Position numbers and translations under genes: made by a program. From CADEDH01 sp050330635 (GTDB lineage: Bacteria; Actinomycetota; Acidimicrobiia; Acidimicrobiales; SZUA-35): DNA of 64,000 nt. This document shows, in pieces, positions 43,934 to 53,309 of this stretch. Below the pieces are notes generated by a model. The model was not told where the DNA came from. It did no database searches and saw only the letters and a list, made by a program, of their open reading frames with translations. The first letter of the stretch is position 1, and every line of letters begins with the position of its first letter. The stretch spans positions 4,777 through 68,776 of the forward strand of contig JBHJNQ010000050.1 of the NCBI GenBank assembly GCA_050330635.1, read 5' to 3'.

Positions 43934-44835
43934 CGCACCATGCCCCGCTCGTTGCGGCCGATGGCGGCGAACCAGGCGGCGGCGCCGGCCAGGGCCACGT
44001 CATCACCGAGGGCGGCCGCCGCCACCTCGATCGGCTCGTCGATCGCCGGACCCCAACGGGCCAGGACCTCGTCGATGATGGGGAGGACCAGATCGCTGTT
44101 GTTGCCGACGCCCCCGCCGACCACCACGATCTGCGGCGTGATCAGCCAGGCCAGGTTGACGACCCCGAAGCCGACGACCTCGATGGCCCGCCGCCACAGG
44201 GCCGTGGCCACCGGATGGCCGGCCCGCACGAGGTCGGCGAGGGCGTCGTCGCGCTCGGTGATCCCGGCCGCGGCCGCGGCGGCGGCGATGGCGGGTCCCG
44301 ACCCCAGCTCCTCGACCGTGGCTGGCCGGCCGGCCCGGGCCGCCTCGATGTCGATGACGGTGTGGCCGATCTCGCCCCCCGAGTGGATTCCCCTGACCAG
44401 GCGGTCGCCGACCACCATCCCGCCCCCCACCCCGGTGGAGATGGTGACGTAGACGACGTCGTGGTGCTGGCGGCCGGCCCCGAAGGTCGCCTCCCCCACC
44501 GCCGCCAGGTCGGCGTCGTTGGCCAGGCTGACCGGAATGCCGGTGGCCCGCTCGAGCCAGTCGCCGGTCAGGAACGGGGTCCACGCCGGCGGCAGGTTCG
44601 GGGCGTGGACCAGGGTCTCGTCGTCGTGGTCGATGATGCCGGGGATCCCGACGACGGCCCGTTCCACCGCCACCCCCGCCGCCACCTCGGCCACCAGGCG
44701 GGGCAGGACGTCGGGCCGGGGGTCGCCGATGGGGGTGGCGCCGCGCACCCGTCGCTCGACCGTCCCATCGGGGTCGACGACGGCTGCTCGGACGTGGGTG
44801 CCGCCCAGGTCGATGGCGACGGTGCGACCGTTCAC
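43930..44835 (-). CDS. ROK family sugar kinase, probable glucokinase
   Basis: A 301-aa ROK protein: IDLGGTHVRAAVVD, VGIPGIIDHDD, NDADLAAVGEATFGAG (catalytic Asp), STGVGGGMVVGDRLV and GGEIGHT. The usual ROK zinc cluster CxCGxxGC is missing; GRPATVEELGSG stands in its place. GTG 44835 is preferred because it forms the GTGA overlap with zwf and has GGAGG 10 nt upstream; ATG 44844 is the alternative. Its place in zwf-kinase-pgl argues for glucose phosphorylation. Confidence 0.88.
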   Translation of the reverse strand: MNGRTVAIDLGGTHVRAAVVDPDGTVERRVRGATPIGDPRPDVLPRLVAEVAAGVAVERAVVGIPGIIDHDDETLVHAPNLPPAWTPFLTGDWLERATGIPVSLANDADLAAVGEATFGAGRQHHDVVYVTISTGVGGGMVVGDRLVRGIHSGGEIGHTVIDIEAARAGRPATVEELGSGPAIAAAAAAAGITERDDALADLVRAGHPVATALWRRAIEVVGFGVVNLAWLITPQIVVVGGGVGNNSDLVLPIIDEVLARWGPAIDEPIEVAAAALGDDVALAGAAAWFAAIGRNERGMVR

Positions 44836-46214
44836 GACGTCCATTCCTCCGTGCTGTCCGGGTTCCGGTCACCGTAGCGGTACGTGACGGTGACCGGAGG
44901 GTGGTCGAGCAGGGGCTGCACGATGGCCCACGCCCGGTCGACCTGGTCGCCCCGGGCGAAGAACCGGCGGTCGCCCTTGATGGCGTCACCCAGAAGGCGA
45001 TGGTAAGGCTCGACCCCGTCGATGTCGGCCTCCTCGACCACCATCGACACCTGCCGGCTGAGGAGTCGGTCGCCCGGCTGCTTCACCTGCATGTGCAGCT
45101 CGATGCAGTCCCTCGGCTTCATCTCGAACCGCAATCGGTTGGGGGCGGGCCGGCACTCGTCGTCGGCGAACATGGGCCGGGGGGTCGGGGAGAACTCGAC
45201 CACCGCCTCGGTCACCGTGGTGGCCAGACCCTTGCCGGCCCGGATCGTCCACGGCACCCCGGACCACCGCCACGAGTCGATCTCGACCTCGACCGCCACC
45301 GCCGTCTCGGTGTCGGAATCGGCCTCGACCCCGTCCTCGTCCCGGTAGCCCTCGTACTGGCCCCGCCACGCCCGGGCCGGGTCGAAGGGACGCATGGCCC
45401 GCAACACCTTCGCCACTTCGTCCGACAGGGCCTCGGCGTCGTCGGCAACCGGGGGCTCCATGGCGAGCAGGGCCACCACCTGCAGGAGATGGTTCTGGAC
45501 GACGTCGCGCAGGGCACCGACCCCGTCGTAGAACGAGCCGCGACCCTCGATCCCGAAGTCCTCGGCCATCGTCACCGTCACCCGCTGGACATGATGGCGG
45601 TTCCACACCGGCTCGAGCAACGAGTTGGCGAACCGGAACACCATGATGTTGAGGACCGCCTCCTTGCCCAGGAAATGGTCGATGCGGAACACCCGCTCCT
45701 CCGGATAGTGGCTCCGCACCGTGGCATCGAGCGCCCTCGACGAGGCGAGGTCGCGGCCGAACGGCTTCTCCAGCACCACCCGACCCCGGGCGAGGCCGAC
45801 GTCGGCCAGGCCGTCGACCACGTCGACGAACAGGAAGGGCGGGATGGCGAAATAGCACACCGGCAGCTCCGACCCGTCGAGCAGGTCGGCCAGGCGACGG
45901 TAGGTGTCGGGGCTCTGATACTCGCCTCCGACATAGTCCAGACGGGCGGTGAGGCGCCGCCACACACCGGGATCCACCGTCACGTGCTGATCGTCGAGGG
46001 CGTCGCCGATCTCCCGGCACAACCGCTCGGTGGTCCACGACGACCGGGCCACGCCGATGACGGGACCGTCCAGCACCCCGTCGCGTTCGAGCCCGTAGAG
46101 CGAAGCGAACAGCTTGCGGCGGGCCAGGTCACCGGTCGCGCCGAACAGCACGAGTCCATCGGCGTGGTCCCGGGGGCGGGCCCCGGCGGGCGGGCCGGTG
46201 GGGTCGAAGGTCAT
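44832..46214 (-). CDS. zwf: Glucose-6-phosphate 1-dehydrogenase
   Basis: Zwf oxidises glucose-6-phosphate, making NADPH. The 460-aa protein has the nucleotide fold LFGATGDLARRKLF, EKPFGRD, the active-site RIDHFLGKE and RAGKGL. ATG 46214 has no Shine-Dalgarno sequence, but CACACT lies 6 nt upstream, one mismatch from a leaderless TANNNT. The stop overlaps the kinase start by GTGA. Confidence 0.96.
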   Translation of the reverse strand: MTFDPTGPPAGARPRDHADGLVLFGATGDLARRKLFASLYGLERDGVLDGPVIGVARSSWTTERLCREIGDALDDQHVTVDPGVWRRLTARLDYVGGEYQSPDTYRRLADLLDGSELPVCYFAIPPFLFVDVVDGLADVGLARGRVVLEKPFGRDLASSRALDATVRSHYPEERVFRIDHFLGKEAVLNIMVFRFANSLLEPVWNRHHVQRVTVTMAEDFGIEGRGSFYDGVGALRDVVQNHLLQVVALLAMEPPVADDAEALSDEVAKVLRAMRPFDPARAWRGQYEGYRDEDGVEADSDTETAVAVEVEIDSWRWSGVPWTIRAGKGLATTVTEAVVEFSPTPRPMFADDECRPAPNRLRFEMKPRDCIELHMQVKQPGDRLLSRQVSMVVEEADIDGVEPYHRLLGDAIKGDRRFFARGDQVDRAWAIVQPLLDHPPVTVTYRYGDRNPDSTEEWTS

Positions 46215-46292
46215 GGTTGCAGTGTGCCGCTCCCGACCCCCGCCGGGGCCAACCGGGGTTCGGGTCGGGGTCCCATGTGATGGAATGGGCCG

Positions 46293-47222
46293 GTGTCGAG
46301 CCGTCAGCTGATCGTGCTGGGAACGGCGTCCCAGGCGCCGACCCGCTACCGGAGCCACAACGCCTACGCCCTGCGGTGGGACGACCAGCTCGTGCTGTTC
46401 GACCCGGGAGAGGGGACCCAGCGCCAGTGCGCCCTGGCCGGGGTGGCCATCGCCCGGGCCACCGCAGTGTGCATCACCCACTTCCACGGCGACCACTGTC
46501 TCGGCCTGCCCGGCGTCATCCAGCGCCGCTCCCTCGACCGTTGGTCGTCGCCCGAGGGGTTGGGCGAGTTGCCGGTGTTCCATCCCGGGGCCGACGGCGA
46601 CTACTTCGAACGGCTCCGCCGCGCCAGCATCTTCCACGACGGTAGTCATGTGGTCGGCCGGCCCGTCACCGAAGCGGGACCCGTGGCCGAGCTGGGTTCG
46701 CGGCTGCGGTTGTCGGCCCAGTGGCTCGATCACCGGGTGACCACGATCGGCTACCGGCTCGACGAGCCCGACGGCCGCGGTCTGGACAAGGCCCGGCTGG
46801 AGGCCCGGGGGATCACCGGGCCGGACGTGGGGCGCCTCGTCGACGAGGGCCGGCTGGAGACCCCGGACGGCACGGTCGGGATCGACGAGGTCAGCGAGCC
46901 GCGTCCAGGACAGTCGATGGCGTTCGTGATGGACACCCGTCCGTGCGACGGGGCCGAGCGGCTGGCCGACGGCGTGGACCTGCTGGTGTGCGAGTCGACG
47001 TTCCTCCACGCCGACGTCGAGCTGGCCGACCGCTACCGTCACCTGACGGCCCGCCAAGCCGCTGAGCTGGCCCGCCGAGCCGGGGCCCGGCGCCTCGTCG
47101 TCGGTCATTTCTCGTCGCGCTATCCCGACAACGCCGCATTCGCCGCCGAGGCGTCGGCCGTCCACGACGACGTGATAGCGGCCGAGGACCTGCTGACCGT
47201 CGACGTCCCACCCCGGCCCTGA
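46293..47222 (+). CDS. rnz: Ribonuclease Z
   Basis: RNase Z trims tRNA 3' trailers. The 309-aa metallo-beta-lactamase protein shows VLGTASQAPTRYRSHNAY, THFHGDHCLGLPG (metal site), FVMDTRPC, CESTFLH and VVGHFSSRY. The GTG start at 46293 is divergent from zwf with 78 nt between. tRNA-Gln here lacks an encoded CCA, consistent with need for RNase Z-type processing. Confidence 0.92.
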   Translation: MSSRQLIVLGTASQAPTRYRSHNAYALRWDDQLVLFDPGEGTQRQCALAGVAIARATAVCITHFHGDHCLGLPGVIQRRSLDRWSSPEGLGELPVFHPGADGDYFERLRRASIFHDGSHVVGRPVTEAGPVAELGSRLRLSAQWLDHRVTTIGYRLDEPDGRGLDKARLEARGITGPDVGRLVDEGRLETPDGTVGIDEVSEPRPGQSMAFVMDTRPCDGAERLADGVDLLVCESTFLHADVELADRYRHLTARQAAELARRAGARRLVVGHFSSRYPDNAAFAAEASAVHDDVIAAEDLLTVDVPPRP

Positions 47223-47246
47223 CGGCCGGAGCGGGGCGGGGCGAGG

Positions 47247-48542
47247 TCAGCCGATCGGCGCCGGGGTTTGCAGGCGATGACGGTAGTAGCTGAGCACGAC
47301 GATCATGCCCGAGGCCGCGATCCCGATCATCGACAGGATGTGGAACCCGGCCATCGTGAACACGAGCCCCGAGGCCAGGGCGCCGGCCCCGCTGGCGAAA
47401 CTGGTGAAGAAGTCGGCCGCCCCCTGGGCCGATACCTGCGTCCCGGCGGGGACCGAGTCGGTCAGCAGGGCGCTGGAGCCGACCATGCCGAAGCTCCAGC
47501 CCAGGCCGAGGAGGAACAGGCCGGGGAACATGAGGACGTGCGGCGCCTCCCCGGCGAGCGCGGTGAGGATCGTGCTCATCACCAACAGGCCACCCCCGAG
47601 GAGCAGGGTGGGAATCCGGCCCAGGCGGTCGGATGACCAGCCGGCGATCGGGGCGAAGGCGAACATGCCGGCGGTGTGGACCGACAGGATCCATCCGATC
47701 GTGCCCAGGCCGTGGCCGTGGGCGTCCATGTGGAGGGGCGTCATGGCCATCACCATCACCATCACCGCCTGCGACACGAGCAGACCGAGGGCCGCCAGCT
47801 GGGCCAGGGGCTCGGCCATGATGGCCCGCACCCCCTCGCCCAGTCCCCCCTTGGGGGCGTTGGCGGCCCGCAGCCCGCCGGAGATCACGAGCGGGTCGGG
47901 CCGCAGGAGTACGGCGATGGTGAGCGCGGCCACGGAGAAGAAGCCGATGGCGAGGATGAACGGGCCCACCAGCTCGTCGAGACCCATCGACTCGGCCAGG
48001 CGGCCCGACATGCCGACCAGGGCGGGGCCGCCGACGGCGCCCACGGTCGAGGCGAACACGACATAGCTGATGGCCTTGCCCCGACCGGTGGGCAGGGCCA
48101 GGTCGGCGGCGGCGTACCGGCTCAGGTTGGTCGCTCCCTGACCGACACCGATGAGGGCCACCCCAACCAGGTAGACGACCAGGTTCAACCGCTGCCCCCC
48201 GACAAGGGCCACCAGTGCCCCACCGGCGGCGACGGCCAGGCCGATGGTGAGGCCGGGCCGGCGGCCCCGTCGGCTCATCAGGTTCGACAGCATCGAGGCG
48301 CTGACGGCGGTACCGATGGTCACGGCGGCGGTCGACGCCCCCGCCCAGGTGCCGCTGCCCAGGATCTCCTGGACGAGCAGGGCCGCCACCGCGAACACGA
48401 TCGTCATACCGGCCCGACCGACGGTCGACGAGGCGAACAGCACACCGAGGGTCCGCCGCTGGATGGCGGCCCGCTCGACCTCGTCGAGGGCGCTGGGGTC
48501 CGGGTCGGGGGCGACCGTATCGGTCGGATCGTCGATGGTCAC
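47247..48542 (-). CDS. Major facilitator superfamily transporter
   Basis: A 431-aa protein with about 12 membrane helices. The loop between helices 2 and 3 carries LMSRRGRRPGLT (MFS motif A-like), and the second half has WSSDRLGRIPTLL. Helices are rich in Gly/Ala/Val. Substrate unknown; drug or small-molecule efflux is possible. GTG start at 48542. Convergent with rnz, 24 nt apart. Confidence 0.9.
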   Translation of the reverse strand: MTIDDPTDTVAPDPDPSALDEVERAAIQRRTLGVLFASSTVGRAGMTIVFAVAALLVQEILGSGTWAGASTAAVTIGTAVSASMLSNLMSRRGRRPGLTIGLAVAAGGALVALVGGQRLNLVVYLVGVALIGVGQGATNLSRYAAADLALPTGRGKAISYVVFASTVGAVGGPALVGMSGRLAESMGLDELVGPFILAIGFFSVAALTIAVLLRPDPLVISGGLRAANAPKGGLGEGVRAIMAEPLAQLAALGLLVSQAVMVMVMAMTPLHMDAHGHGLGTIGWILSVHTAGMFAFAPIAGWSSDRLGRIPTLLLGGGLLVMSTILTALAGEAPHVLMFPGLFLLGLGWSFGMVGSSALLTDSVPAGTQVSAQGAADFFTSFASGAGALASGLVFTMAGFHILSMIGIAASGMIVVLSYYRHRLQTPAPIG

Positions 48543-48591
48543 CGTTCCAGCTTGGAGCTCGTCCGGATGCCCGTCTATTTCGCAGCGTCCG

Positions 48592-50973
48592 TCAGCGGCG
48601 TAGCGCCGGGCCGCCGGCTCCGACCGCTTCCAGGGCGGCCCACACCCGCTGGGGGGTGAGGGGCAGGTCGATGTGGCGGACACCCCGGTCGGCCAGGGCA
48701 TCGACGACGGCGTTCTGGATGGCGGGGACGGTGCCGATGCAGCCCGACTCGGCGATGCCCTTGAACCCCGACGGGTTGTTCGGGGTGGGGGTCTGGGTCA
48801 CCTGGCACTCGAACGACGGCATGTCGGCCGCCGACGGGAAGCAGTAGTCGAGGAAGTTGGCGGTGACCGGGTTGCCGTCGTCGTCGTAGCGGAACTCCTC
48901 GAACAGGGCTTGACCGATCCCCTGGCCGAGGGCGCCGTGGATCTGGCCGAACACGATCATGGGGTTGATGACGATGCCGGCATCGTCGACGGTCACCAAC
49001 CGGTCGAGGGTGACGTCGCCGGTCTCGGTGTCGACCGTGACCACCGCGGCGTAGGCCCCGTAGGGCACGGTCGGCCCGTCGCCGAGGAAATCCGACTCGC
49101 ATTTGAGGACGAAGTCGTCGGCCCGGTCGTCGGTGGCGGCCAGGTCGGCGGCGATCTCGGCCCAACCGACGGTGGAGGCCCCGGGGGCGCCCGCCACGTG
49201 GAAGCGGGCGGCGCCGACGTCGAGGACGATGTCGTCGACTGCGGCCTCCAGCAGGTCGGCGGCCCGGGTCCGGGCCAGCTCCACCAGTTCGTCGGTGGCC
49301 TCGATGACGGCCGAACCGGCCCGCTGGGCCGAGCGGGAGCCGCCGGTGATGCCGCCCCTCGGCACCACGTCGGTGTCGCCGTGGACGATCTCGATCCGGT
49401 CGACGGGGACGCCGGTCCGCTCCGCCACCAGCATGGCCCACGTGGTGTGGTGACCCTGACCGTAGGGCGACGATCCGGTCAGGACCCGGAGCGACCCATC
49501 GTGGCGCAGCTCCAACGACCCGTACTCCGAGTTGGGGATGCCGGCCGTGCGGTCGATGAAGACCGAGAGGCCGATGCCGATCTGGTGGGTGTCGCCGGCG
49601 GCCCGCCGGCGGGCCTGCTCGGCCCGCACGGCGTCGTAGCTGACGGCGTCGACGACGAGCTCGAGGGCCTCGGTGTAGTCGCCGGAGTCGTAGATGAGGC
49701 CGGTGGGGTTGGTCCAGGGGAGGTCGTCGGCGCTGAGGAGGTTGCGACGCCGGACCTCGAGCGGATCCATGCCGATCTCGGCCGCGAACAGGTCGACGGC
49801 CCGGTCGATCATCGACCCTGCCTCGGGACGGCCAGCCCCCCGGTAGGCCACGATGGGGGTGGTGTTGGTGACGACCCCGCTGATTCGCCAGTGGACCTGG
49901 CCGATGGTGCCGTAGGGGCCGGGCATGATCATGCCGGTGTTGCGGGCCAGGGCGGCGGGCGCGACCGGGTAGGCACCACAGTCGGCGACGAGGTGCACGT
50001 CGAGGGCCCTGATGGTGCCGTCGCGGTCACCGCCGATGGTGACGTGCTGGCGTTGGGCCCGGGAGTGACCGAGGCCGACCATGTCGGCGGTCCGGTCCGG
50101 CACCCACCGCACCAGGGCCCCCACCCGCCGGGCCAGGAACGGGAGCAGGAGGTCTTCGGGGTAGAACCGGGCCTTGGCCCCGAAGCTGCCGCCGACGTCG
50201 GCGGTGACCACCCGCACGTCGGCCGGGTCGAGGCCGTAGTACTCGGCGAGGCCGTTGCGGATCGGGTGCACGCCCTGGCACGAGGCGTAGTGGAGAAGGC
50301 GGCCGTCGTCGGTCCACACCGAGGCCGCGGTCCGGGTCTCCAGGGGGCAGGGCGCCACCCGGGCCACGTCGAGGAGCTGCTCGACCACGACGTCGCACTG
50401 GCTGAAGTCGCTCGGCTGGCGCTCCCCCGGCCCGGTGGCGGTCACCACCACGTTGGAGTCGGTGGTGTCGGGGAACAGCAGCGTCTCGGCCGTGAGGGCC
50501 GCCTCGGGATCGACGACGGCCGGGAGGGGGTCGTAGTCGATCTCGACGAGCTCGGCGGCGTCGGCCGCCGCCTCCTCGGACGTGGCCACGATGGCCACGA
50601 CCGGCTCGCCGACGAAGCGCACCCGTTCGGTGGCCAGCACCGGTCGAGGGGTGGCGTCGCCCAGGCCGGGGAAGAGACCGAGGTCGACGTCGTGACCGGT
50701 GACGACATCGACCACCCCCGGGCTGGCCTTCGCCCCCTCGACGTCGATGCGGGTGAGCACGGCGTGGGCGTGGATCGAGGTCACGAAGTGGGCGACGAGC
50801 GCCCCCTCGAGATGGAGGTTGGGCACGAAGGTGGTGCGGCCGGTCAGGAGGTGCTCGTCTTCCACTCGGCGCACCGACCGTCCCAGCAGTGGGCTGTCGA
50901 GGGTGAGCGCCGTCGACGAGAGCGACGGGCTGGCCCAGTCGGCGAGCGGATGCTGTCCGGCCACGTTGGTCAT
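48592..50973 (-). CDS. Xanthine dehydrogenase/CO dehydrogenase family Mo-binding subunit (CoxL form II-like)
   Basis: A 793-aa large subunit of a molybdenum hydroxylase. The active-site loop reads AYRGAGRPEA, the form II signature; form I CO dehydrogenase has AYxCSFR. Other motifs are VGGSFGAKARFY, GSSPYGQGHHT and KGIAESGCIG with the catalytic Glu. True substrate unknown (aldehyde, purine or other). No FAD or [2Fe-2S] subunit gene is next to it. ATG 50973 has TAGGGT 7 nt upstream. Confidence 0.9.
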   Translation of the reverse strand: MTNVAGQHPLADWASPSLSSTALTLDSPLLGRSVRRVEDEHLLTGRTTFVPNLHLEGALVAHFVTSIHAHAVLTRIDVEGAKASPGVVDVVTGHDVDLGLFPGLGDATPRPVLATERVRFVGEPVVAIVATSEEAAADAAELVEIDYDPLPAVVDPEAALTAETLLFPDTTDSNVVVTATGPGERQPSDFSQCDVVVEQLLDVARVAPCPLETRTAASVWTDDGRLLHYASCQGVHPIRNGLAEYYGLDPADVRVVTADVGGSFGAKARFYPEDLLLPFLARRVGALVRWVPDRTADMVGLGHSRAQRQHVTIGGDRDGTIRALDVHLVADCGAYPVAPAALARNTGMIMPGPYGTIGQVHWRISGVVTNTTPIVAYRGAGRPEAGSMIDRAVDLFAAEIGMDPLEVRRRNLLSADDLPWTNPTGLIYDSGDYTEALELVVDAVSYDAVRAEQARRRAAGDTHQIGIGLSVFIDRTAGIPNSEYGSLELRHDGSLRVLTGSSPYGQGHHTTWAMLVAERTGVPVDRIEIVHGDTDVVPRGGITGGSRSAQRAGSAVIEATDELVELARTRAADLLEAAVDDIVLDVGAARFHVAGAPGASTVGWAEIAADLAATDDRADDFVLKCESDFLGDGPTVPYGAYAAVVTVDTETGDVTLDRLVTVDDAGIVINPMIVFGQIHGALGQGIGQALFEEFRYDDDGNPVTANFLDYCFPSAADMPSFECQVTQTPTPNNPSGFKGIAESGCIGTVPAIQNAVVDALADRGVRHIDLPLTPQRVWAALEAVGAGGPALRR

Positions 50974-50980
50974 GGAGCCG

Positions 50981-50986
50981 ACCCTA
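50981..50986 (-). promoter_or_regulatory. Leaderless-type -10 of CoxL-like gene
   Basis: TAGGGT on the minus strand, 7 nt before the ATG. Confidence 0.6.
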
Positions 50987-51041
50987 CAGTGCCTCGACGA
51001 CGGCGCGCCCACCCCTCCGGGAGGGGCCTGACCTGGCCGGA

Positions 51042-52133
51042 TCAGGCGTCGGCGAGGGTGGCGTGTGGCTTGTTCTCCCGCACGCCGGCGTTGGTGACCC
51101 GGATGAACTCGGCCTTGTCCCAGAACTCGGCGATCGTACGGGCGTCGCTGTAGCTCATGCCGGAACGAAGCCCGGCCAGCAGGTTGCCCACCAACTTGGT
51201 CACCGAACCACGGTAGGGCACGGTGCCCTCCACCCCCTCGGGGGCCCGCTGCTCGAAGTACTCCTCGTCGATGTCCTCGCCGGCCCTGACCGCCCGGGCC
51301 ACGAGGGCCTCGAACGAGGCCATGCCCCTGACCCGCTTGACCAGACCCCGGCTCGACTGCTCGACGTCGCCCGGGGATTCCTTGGTACCGGCGAAGATGC
51401 TCCCGACCATGACGGTGCTGGCCCCGGCCCCGAGGGCCTTGGCGATGTCGCCCGCGGTCCGGATCCCACCGTCGGCGATGACCGGCACCCGGACGCCGTC
51501 GGCGTTGACGAGGCCGGCACAGTCGGCGATGGCGGTGAGCTGGGGGACGCCGACACCGGCGACGAGCCGGGTGGTGCACACCCCGCCGGGGCCGACCCCG
51601 ACCTTGATGGCGTCGGCACCGGCCTCGACGAGCTGCTCGGCCCCGGGGCGGGTGGCCACGTTGCCCGCCACGACGTCGACATCGACGAACTTGTCCTTGA
51701 TCTCCCGCACCGTCTCGATGGCGTGGTCGGCGTGGCCATGAGCGATGTCGAGCACGATCACGTCGGCCCCGGCCTCGATGACGGCGGCGCTGCGGGCCAC
51801 GGCGTCGTGGTCGGTACCGACGGCGGCACCGACCAGCGCCGGATGGCCGCCGTGTCCCTCGACCGCCTTGACCGCCCGGACCATGTCGGCTTGGAGCTCG
51901 ACGGTGAGGAATCGGTGGATGATCCCGATGCCCCCCAGCCGGGCCATGGCGATCGCCATCTCCGTCTCGCAGACGGTGTCCATGTTGGCGGCCACGATGG
52001 GGATGGCGAGAGGGACACGACGACTGAACCGGGTCTCGACCGAGATGTCCCGCCGGGACCGGATGCTGGATCGCTGCGGCACCAGGAGGACATCGTCGAA
52101 GGTCAGACCGAGTCTGATGGAGTTGAGGTTCAC
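51042..52133 (-). CDS. IMP dehydrogenase/GMP reductase family protein without CBS domains
   Basis: A 363-aa TIM-barrel enzyme. TFDDVLLVPQRSS, GVGPGGVCTTR (catalytic Cys loop), ADGGIRTAGD and GTVPYRGSV are clear. IMPDH usually has about 480-500 aa with two CBS domains; here they are absent. The IMPDH flap motif RYFQ with the catalytic Arg-Tyr pair reads EYFEQ, so Arg is Glu. GMP reductase or a CBS-less IMPDH paralogue are both possible. GTG 52133 has TAGACT 8 nt upstream. Confidence 0.8.
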   Translation of the reverse strand: MNLNSIRLGLTFDDVLLVPQRSSIRSRRDISVETRFSRRVPLAIPIVAANMDTVCETEMAIAMARLGGIGIIHRFLTVELQADMVRAVKAVEGHGGHPALVGAAVGTDHDAVARSAAVIEAGADVIVLDIAHGHADHAIETVREIKDKFVDVDVVAGNVATRPGAEQLVEAGADAIKVGVGPGGVCTTRLVAGVGVPQLTAIADCAGLVNADGVRVPVIADGGIRTAGDIAKALGAGASTVMVGSIFAGTKESPGDVEQSSRGLVKRVRGMASFEALVARAVRAGEDIDEEYFEQRAPEGVEGTVPYRGSVTKLVGNLLAGLRSGMSYSDARTIAEFWDKAEFIRVTNAGVRENKPHATLADA

Positions 52134-52141
52134 GTCGGACC

Positions 52142-52147
52142 AGTCTA
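52142..52147 (-). promoter_or_regulatory. Leaderless-type -10 of IMPDH-like gene
   Basis: TAGACT on the minus strand, 8 nt before the GTG start, in the 35-nt gap after recA. Confidence 0.5.
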
Positions 52148-52168
52148 CGAGGCCCGCCGGGCGGCCTC

Positions 52169-53236
52169 TCAGTCGAGGGTGATCGGCTGATCGTCGGGGT
52201 CGGCGGCATCGACGTCGGCGTTGGTATCGGCATCGCCACCGGCATCGCCACCCGGAAGAAGACCGACCTCGCGCAGCACCCGATCCTGGATCTCCATCAT
52301 CAGATCGGGGTTCTCGGCCAGGAACTTCTTGACGTTCTCCCGGCCCTGACCGACCTGCTCGCCCTCGTAGGTGTACCAGGCCCCCGACTTCTTCACGATG
52401 TCGTGGTCGACGGCGATGTCGAGCAGCGAGCCCTCACGGCTGATGCCGTGGCCGTACATGATGTCGAACTCGGCCTGGCGGAACGGGGGCGCCACCTTGT
52501 TCTTGACGACCTTCACCCTCGTCCGGTTGCCGACGACCTCGGCCCCGTCCTTCAACGACTCGATGCGGCGGATGTCGAGCCGGACCGAGCTGTAGAACTT
52601 AAGGGCCCGCCCGCCGGGGGTGGTCTCGGGGGAGCCGAACATGACCCCGATCTTCTCCCGAAGCTGGTTGATGAAGATGCAGATGGTGGACGTGCGGTTG
52701 AGGTTGCCGGTGATCTTGCGTAGGGCCTGCGACATCAGCCGGGCCTGCAGGCCGACGTGGGTGTCGCCCATGTCGCCCTCGATCTCGGCCCGGGGGGTGA
52801 GGGCGGCCACCGAGTCGATCACGATGACGTCGATCGAGCCCGACCGGACCAGGATGTCGGCGATCTCCAGGGCCTGCTCCCCGGTGTCGGGCTGGGAGAT
52901 CAGCAGCTCGTCGACGTCGACACCGATCTTGGCGGCATAGCTCGGGTCCATGGCGTGCTCGGCGTCGATGTAGGCGCAGATGCCACCGTTGCGCTGGGCC
53001 TCGGCCACCACGTGCATGGCCAGGGTCGACTTGCCGGAGGATTCCGGGCCGAAGATCTCGACCACCCGGCCCCGGGGCAGGCCGCCGACGCCGAGGGCCA
53101 GATCGAGGGCCAGCGCACCGGTGGGGACCGTCTCCACCGTCATGTCGGAACGCTCACCCATCTTCATGACCGAGCCCTTGCCGAACTGCTTCTCGATGTT
53201 GCTCAGGGCGATATCGAGGGCTTTCTGTTTCTCCAC
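52169..53236 (-). CDS. recA: Recombinase RecA
   Basis: RecA drives strand exchange and triggers LexA cleavage. The 355-aa protein shows GPESSGKSTLA (Walker A), VIVIDSVAAL (Walker B), MSQALRKITGNLN and INQLREKIGVMFGSPETTPGG. The C-terminal tail is acidic (Asp-rich). GTG 53236 has CAGGAG 10 nt upstream. Two promoters are visible upstream, one LexA-controlled and one of the RecA-independent class. recX does not follow; an IMPDH-like gene does. Confidence 0.98.
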   Translation of the reverse strand: MEKQKALDIALSNIEKQFGKGSVMKMGERSDMTVETVPTGALALDLALGVGGLPRGRVVEIFGPESSGKSTLAMHVVAEAQRNGGICAYIDAEHAMDPSYAAKIGVDVDELLISQPDTGEQALEIADILVRSGSIDVIVIDSVAALTPRAEIEGDMGDTHVGLQARLMSQALRKITGNLNRTSTICIFINQLREKIGVMFGSPETTPGGRALKFYSSVRLDIRRIESLKDGAEVVGNRTRVKVVKNKVAPPFRQAEFDIMYGHGISREGSLLDIAVDHDIVKKSGAWYTYEGEQVGQGRENVKKFLAENPDLMMEIQDRVLREVGLLPGGDAGGDADTNADVDAADPDDQPITLD

Positions 53237-53286
53237 TGGAGTTGCTCCTGTTTCGTTCAGAACGAATGGCGGGGGACGTGACCACG

Positions 53287-53309
53287 ACGGTAGCGATGGG
53301 CTGTGACAG
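53287..53309 (-). promoter_or_regulatory. RecA-independent (PafBC-type) promoter of recA
   Basis: CTGTCACAG, 8 nt, TACCGT on the minus strand: core, spacing and -10 all match the RecA-NDp pattern. The leader would be about 45 nt. Confidence 0.75.
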
